From Candidatus Nanopelagicales bacterium (GTDB taxonomy: Bacteria; Actinomycetota; Actinomycetes; S36-B12): a stretch of 64,000 nucleotides of DNA. Shown in pieces: positions 51,565 to 64,000 of the stretch; position 1 is the first letter of the stretch; each line of letters begins with the position of its first letter. The DNA is taken from NCBI GenBank assembly GCA_030827125.1, contig JAURFD010000011.1, positions 1 through 64,000 of the forward strand, in the 5' to 3' direction. Both the position numbers and the translations under genes were made by a program. The notes under the pieces are model-generated. The model was given only the letters and a program-made list of their open reading frames with translations. It searched no databases and had not been told where the DNA came from.

Positions 51565-52758
51565 CTACTTGATGATCTTGGTGACGCGACCCGCGCCGAC
51601 CGTGCGGCCACCCTCGCGGATGGCGAAGCGGAGACCGTCCTCCATGGCGATGGGCTGGATGAGGTCGACCTTCATCTCAGTGTTGTCGCCGGGCATGACC
51701 ATGTCCTTGCCCTCGGGAAGGGTCACAACGCCCGTCACGTCCGTGGTCCGGAAGTAGAACTGCGGACGGTAGTTGTTGAAGAACGGCGTGTGACGGCCAC
51801 CCTCGTCCTTGGACAGGATGTAGACCTGAGCCTCGAACTCGGTGTGCGGAGTGATCGAGCCGGGCTTGCACATGACCTGGCCGCGCTCGACGTCCTCACG
51901 CTTGGTGCCACGCAGCAGCAGGCCGACGTTCTCACCAGCCTGGCCCTCGTCGAGGAGCTTGCGGAACATCTCAACGCCGGTGACGGTGGTCTTGGACGAC
52001 GTCGGACGGATGCCGACGATCTCGACCTCTTCGTTGACCTTGACGATGCCGCGCTCGATACGACCGGTGACGACGGTGCCGCGACCGGTGATGGTGAACA
52101 CGTCCTCGACGGGCATGAGGAACGGCTTGTCGACCTCACGCTCGGGGGTGGCGATGTAGCTGTCCACCGCACCCATGAGCTCCATGATCGACTCGCCCCA
52201 CTTCTCGTCGCCATTCAGCGCCGGGAAGGCAGCAACGCGGACGACGGGAATGTCGTCGCCGGGGAACTCATAGGCCGACAGCAGCTCGCGGACCTCCATC
52301 TCGACGAGCTCGAGGAGATCCTCGTCGTCGACCATGTCGCACTTGTTGAGCGCAACGACGATGGCGGGGACGCCAACCTGGCGAGCCAGGAGGACGTGCT
52401 CCTTCGTCTGCGGCATCGGGCCGTCGGTGGCGGCAACCACGAGGATCGCGCCGTCCATCTGAGCCGCACCGGTGATCATGTTCTTGATGTAGTCAGCGTG
52501 ACCGGGGCAGTCGACGTGCGCGTAGTGACGCGCCTCGGTCTGGTACTCCACGTGTGCAATGGAGATCGTGATGCCGCGCTGACGCTCCTCCGGGGCCTTG
52601 TCGATCATGTCGAAAGGCGTGAAGGGGTTGAGATCCGGCATCTTGTCGTGCAGGACCTTGGTGATCGCCGCGGTCAGCGTCGTCTTGCCATGGTCGATGT
52701 GCCCGATCGTGCCGATGTTCACGTGCGGCTTGGTCCGCTCGAACTTCGCCTTAGCCAC
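51565..52758 (-). CDS. tuf: elongation factor Tu
   Basis: GTPase that delivers aminoacyl-tRNA to the ribosome; 397 residues. G1 is [10 protein letters not shown]3 [21 protein letters not shown]4 NKCDMVDD. The effector region is [11 protein letters not shown] and domain 2 begins [25 protein letters not shown] 52758 has AGGAGGAG upstream. It is the last gene of the str operon. Confidence 0.99.
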   Translation of the reverse strand: MAKAKFERTKPHVNIGTIGHIDHGKTTLTAAITKVLHDKMPDLNPFTPFDMIDKAPEERQRGITISIAHVEYQTEARHYAHVDCPGHADYIKNMITGAAQMDGAILVVAATDGPMPQTKEHVLLARQVGVPAIVVALNKCDMVDDEDLLELVEMEVRELLSAYEFPGDDIPVVRVAAFPALNGDEKWGESIMELMGAVDSYIATPEREVDKPFLMPVEDVFTITGRGTVVTGRIERGIVKVNEEVEIVGIRPTSSKTTVTGVEMFRKLLDEGQAGENVGLLLRGTKREDVERGQVMCKPGSITPHTEFEAQVYILSKDEGGRHTPFFNNYRPQFYFRTTDVTGVVTLPEGKDMVMPGDNTEMKVDLIQPIAMEDGLRFAIREGGRTVGAGRVTKIIK

Positions 52759-52791
52759 TGTGGGCTCCTCCTGTTTCGGTCCGTCCGTCTG

Positions 52792-52842
52792 TCGCGGATC
52801 GGGATCTCTTCGTGGGTTATTCCGTTGTACTTCGATCCGCGA
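52792..52842 (-). other. long-range inverted repeat between fusA and tuf
   Basis: TCGCGGATCG and CGATCCGCGA, perfect 10-bp arms about 31 bases apart, occupy the fusA-tuf spacer and end right at the fusA stop. There is no T-run. It may be an mRNA stability or processing element between the EF-G and EF-Tu genes. Confidence 0.5.
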
Positions 52843-54948
<2,106 letters not shown>

Positions 54949-54982
54949 CGGTGTTCCTTCCTTCGCTGCTTCTCTGCGCCGA

Positions 54983-55453
54983 CTACCAGCGGTAGTGGGC
55001 GAACGCCTTGTTGGACTCGGCCATCTTGTGGGTGTCCTCGCGCTTCTTCACGCTCGCGCCGAGGCCATTCGAGGCATCGAGAATCTCGTTCATCAACCGC
55101 TCGGTCATGGTCTTCTCACGACGCGCACGCGAGTAGGAGACCAACCAGCGCAGCGCGAGGGTCGTGCTGCGACCCGCCTTGACCTCGACCGGGACCTGGT
55201 AGGTGGCGCCACCAACGCGGCGCGAACGCACCTCGAGCGTCGGGCGCACGTTGTCGAGAGCGCGCTTGAGGGTGGCGACCGGGTCGGTGCCGGTCTTCTC
55301 ACGGCAGCCTTCGAGGGCGCCGTAGACAATGGACTCTGCCGTCGAACGCTTGCCGTCGAGCAGGATCTTGTTGATGAGTTGGGTGACGACCGGGGAATTG
55401 AACACCGGGTCGATCACGATCGGCCGCTTGGTAGCGGGACCCTTGCGCGGCAT
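54983..55453 (-). CDS. rpsG: 30S ribosomal protein S7
   Basis: Small-subunit head assembly protein, 156 residues from ATG 55453, which shares one base with the rpsL stop. [37 protein letters not shown] and [25 protein letters not shown] are diagnostic. The track start at 56047 reads through rpsL in another frame and is spurious. Confidence 0.98.
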   Translation of the reverse strand: MPRKGPATKRPIVIDPVFNSPVVTQLINKILLDGKRSTAESIVYGALEGCREKTGTDPVATLKRALDNVRPTLEVRSRRVGGATYQVPVEVKAGRSTTLALRWLVSYSRARREKTMTERLMNEILDASNGLGASVKKREDTHKMAESNKAFAHYRW

Positions 55454-55827
55454 CAGCCCTTCTCCTTCTTCGCGCCGTAGCGGGAGCGTGCCTGCTTGCG
55501 GCCCTTCACGCCTTGGGTGTCGAGGGCGCCGCGAACGATCTTGTAGCGGACACCGGGGAGGTCCTTCACGCGGCCGCCGCGGACGAGGACGATCGAGTGC
55601 TCCTGGAGGTTGTGACCCACGCCGGGGATGTAGGCCGTGACCTCCATGCCGGAGGACAGACGCACACGAGCCACCTTGCGAAGAGCCGAGTTCGGCTTCT
55701 TGGGGGTCGTCGTGTAGACGCGCGTGCAGACACCGCGGCGCTGGGGGCTGCCCTTGAGCGCCGGTGTCTTGTTCTTCGCGACCTTGTCCTGCCGGCCCTT
55801 GCGGACCAGCTGCTGGATCGTGGGCAC
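55453..55827 (-). CDS. rpsL: 30S ribosomal protein S12
   Basis: Decoding-centre protein, 124 residues from GTG 55827 with GGAG six bases upstream. [33 protein letters not shown] and [19 protein letters not shown] are conserved. The lysines at the classical streptomycin-resistance positions (TPKKPNS and VRYKIVRG segments) are wild type, so no such resistance is predicted. It opens the str operon. Confidence 0.99.
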   Translation of the reverse strand: MPTIQQLVRKGRQDKVAKNKTPALKGSPQRRGVCTRVYTTTPKKPNSALRKVARVRLSSGMEVTAYIPGVGHNLQEHSIVLVRGGRVKDLPGVRYKIVRGALDTQGVKGRKQARSRYGAKKEKG

Positions 55828-55882
55828 TTACGACTCCGTCCTTCGTCTGTCTCCGTTGTGTCCGTTTTGCACTGGTTTCTCC

Positions 55883-55922
55883 CACACCCGCGGTCGGGTG
55901 TGTCGCACCTCTCCCGGAGAGG
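55883..55922 (-). promoter_or_regulatory. paired hairpins in the rpsL leader
   Basis: Two adjacent perfect inverted repeats, 8-bp arms with a 4-base loop (55883-55902) and 7-bp arms with a 1-base centre (55908-55922). They lie 56-95 bases upstream of the rpsL start. A role in translational or attenuation control of the str operon is inferred. Confidence 0.45.
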
Positions 55923-56020
55923 AGCGACTTCAGTTGAAGCCGGAGAATCCAGCGCACGCGGCCGATTTCTCGGCCCGGCACGCGCGGGAGCCCGAGTAGC
56001 CCCCGGGCACGAGGGTCAAA

Positions 56021-56049
56021 GATACCCGAGGCGGGCACGAGGACCAAAT
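56021..56049 (-). promoter_or_regulatory. predicted str operon promoter
   Basis: On the minus strand: TTGGTC (56049-56044), a 17-bp spacer, and TATCTT (56026-56021). A TTGACC a few bases downstream lacks a good -10 partner. The boxes fit the actinobacterial TTGnnn-N17-TAnnnT pattern. Confidence 0.55.
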
Positions 56050-56056
56050 CCGGGCC

Positions 56057-56089
56057 CCGGCAGGGCCACGTGACCGGCCCGCCGGGGGC
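56057..56089 (-). terminator. hairpin upstream of the str promoter
   Basis: CCCCGGC-GGGCC pairs with GGCCC-T-GCCGGGG, a 12-bp stem with one bulged base and an 8-base loop, 80 bases after the DUF4190 stop and just before the str promoter. No T-run is present. It is a plausible terminator for the upstream gene. Confidence 0.5.
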
Positions 56090-56168
56090 TCTACCGTGCT
56101 CTGGAGGTCCCGGGCTTGATGGATCCTGTCAACGCCGACTGGGTGGCGATATCACTGCCGCCGAGAGG

Positions 56169-56795
56169 CTAATTGCCCGCGGCCGACAGGATCGCCGCGA
56201 GGACGAAGAAGATGGCGAACCCGACGATGATCAACGCGTACAGACCGATGTTGATCCACGAGATGATCCGCGTGGCGGTGTTGAGGCCAGCTCCCCCGAT
56301 GCGGCCAGCCGACTCTTCGATCTCCCTCGTGGACGAGCGAGCCAGGATCAGGGCGACGACTGCCGGGATCACCGGACAGATGATGAAGGAGGCGATGGCC
56401 AGGACCAGGCCGATGATCGCCGAAGTCGAGGTCTGTGGCGGCGGCGGATACGCCGGATAACCGGGGACCGGGTAGGCAGCTCCCGGGTAGGCCTGCGGTG
56501 CAGGGGGCGGATAGGCCGCCGGCGCAGGGGGTGGAAAGGCCTGCGGTGGCGTTGCGGTCCCCGCAGGGGGTGGCGCGTGCGGGGGCCAGACGGGGGCGGC
56601 CGGCGGTGCCTGAGCTGGCGCGGCCGGCGGCGTGGGGGCGGAAGGCGCCGCGGGGGCAGGTGCCGCAGCCGCGTCCGAGGACGCCGGCGCTATTTCAGCG
56701 GCCGCGTCCGAGGAAGCCGAGGGCTGATCCTCGCCGGAGGCTCCCGGCGTCACGTTGGTCGAGGGCTCCTCCGGCGATGGCTGCTGTTCGCTCAT
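56169..56795 (-). CDS. proline-rich membrane protein, DUF4190 type
   Basis: A 208-residue protein of unknown function from ATG 56795. The first 125 residues are a disordered, acidic then alanine/proline/tyrosine-rich stretch (AAYPPPAPQAYPG-like). Two membrane segments follow, SAIIGLVLAIASFIICPVIPAVVALILA and IGLYALIIVGFAIFFVLAAIL, matching the DUF4190 pattern found widely in actinobacteria. No Shine-Dalgarno is visible, and TACAGT ends six bases before the ATG, suggesting a leaderless transcript. It stands alone between rpoC and the str operon. Confidence 0.8.
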   Translation of the reverse strand: MSEQQPSPEEPSTNVTPGASGEDQPSASSDAAAEIAPASSDAAAAPAPAAPSAPTPPAAPAQAPPAAPVWPPHAPPPAGTATPPQAFPPPAPAAYPPPAPQAYPGAAYPVPGYPAYPPPPQTSTSAIIGLVLAIASFIICPVIPAVVALILARSSTREIEESAGRIGGAGLNTATRIISWINIGLYALIIVGFAIFFVLAAILSAAGN

Positions 56796-56801
56796 GGGCC
56801 C

Positions 56802-56807
56802 ACTGTA
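56802..56807 (-). promoter_or_regulatory. -10 box of probable leaderless promoter for the DUF4190 gene
   Basis: TACAGT on the minus strand, six bases before the start ATG, so the transcript should begin at the ATG. The -35 region is weak. Absence of a ribosome binding site supports the idea. Confidence 0.45.
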
Positions 56808-56923
56808 GGTGAGGCCCACCGCTGATCCCGGATGAAGACGCATCCCCCGCTGCGTGTCCGGCGGAAGGGTGCGCGGTCGGCACGCCCGAAACCGTGCCGC
56901 GGGACTGGCGCCTTCCCCCAGGG

Positions 56924-56966
56924 AATGCAGGAGGGGTGGACCCGCCGGGTCCACCCCTCCTGCATT
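56924..56966 (-). terminator. perfect 20-bp inverted repeat after rpoC
   Basis: Arms of 20 identical base pairs beginning AATGCAGGAGGGG, around a three-base loop, 34 bases after the rpoC stop. No T-run follows in either direction. It is most simply the rpoB-rpoC terminator; the fully matched outer ATs make it nearly symmetric. Confidence 0.8.
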
Positions 56967-57000
56967 GTCCGCTCCGCTGAGCGCTCGCCGTAGGCGTCGA

Positions 57001-60873
<3,873 letters not shown>

Positions 60874-60924
60874 CTGAGTTAGTCCTTTGCCTCGTCGGGT
60901 CGTGGAATGTCTGTGGTGGAGGTG

Positions 60925-64000
<3,076 letters not shown>

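Larger units (their letters stand above)
55828..56168 (-). promoter_or_regulatory. str operon upstream region and leader (341 bp)
   Basis: No gene here. From upstream to downstream on the minus strand it holds a GC-rich hairpin (56089-56057) that may end the DUF4190 transcript, a predicted promoter (56049-56021), and a leader of about 185 bases with two hairpins, CCTCTCC/GGAGAGG (55908-55922) and CACACCCG/CGGGTGTG (55883-55902), before rpsL. The paired hairpins look like a regulatory leader, but no known ribosomal-protein binding motif was recognised. Confidence 0.55.

Noticed and set aside
56127-56132. TTGACA on the minus strand before the str operon
   Set aside because: No -10 box lies 15-19 bases downstream; the TTGGTC-N17-TATCTT pair is better placed.

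Overview
The window is a 64-kb stretch of high-GC chromosomal DNA from an actinobacterium (Actinomycetota). The evidence is a WhiB-family gene, a His-tailed GroEL next to GroES with CIRCE sites, the GuaB2/GuaB3/ChoD trio, zinc-binding (C+) forms of S4, S14 and L36, and a gene order that follows the Streptomyces and Mycobacterium ribosomal and tsa/alr/glm neighbourhoods. The genus cannot be fixed from this sequence. No tRNA, rRNA, CRISPR array, prophage or insertion sequence was found. Nearly every gene lies on the minus strand, so transcription runs from high to low coordinates; only whiB, pntA-pntB-methyltransferase and a DUF389 gene are on the plus strand.

From right to left. (1) 57001-64000: rpoB (N-terminus cut by the window edge) and rpoC, closed by a perfect 20-bp inverted repeat. 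(2) 56169-56795: a small membrane protein (DUF4190 type). (3) 51565-55827: the str operon rpsL-rpsG-fusA-tuf, with a hairpin-containing leader. (4) 42094-51480: S10 and spc operons (rpsJ to rplO). (5) 39304-41952: secY-adk-map. (6) 35310-39139: infA-rpmJ-rpsM-rpsK-rpsD-rpoA-rplQ. (7) 30380-35313: truA, an ABC-F ATPase, rplM-rpsI with its own promoter, and glmM. Clusters that are split in mycobacteria are continuous here.

(8) 20812-29357: glmS, acpS, nnr, alr, an alpha/beta hydrolase, tsaE, tsaB, rimI and tsaD, mostly with 1-4 bp overlaps, followed by a secreted or membrane-anchored NodB-type deacetylase and a homocysteine methyltransferase. (9) 12239-18957: a divergent insertion holding pntAB plus a SAM methyltransferase on the plus strand and a secreted subtilisin-like protease with fibronectin-III domains on the minus strand. 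(10) 9891-12224: groES-groEL under two CIRCE elements. (11) 4933-9869: whiB divergent from an apparent minus-strand unit made of a MerR/B12-type regulator, an unrecognised protein, guaB2 and guaB3. (12) 1-4864: glpD, a succinate-semialdehyde-type dehydrogenase, and a ChoD-type GMC oxidoreductase that runs off the left edge.

Most of the window is conserved housekeeping DNA. The observations most worth following up are the regulator with the W-x9-EH signature of CarH/LitR cobalamin photoreceptors at the head of the guaB operon, two genes (mmuM and truA) that have no ATG/GTG/TTG start and instead show an in-frame CTG overlapping the upstream TGA behind a good ribosome binding site, the tandem CIRCE arrangement, and a repeat-built acidic tail on ribosomal protein L17. 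I did not see a clearly novel multi-gene system. All coordinates come from reading the sequence together with the supplied ORF track; no database search was run.
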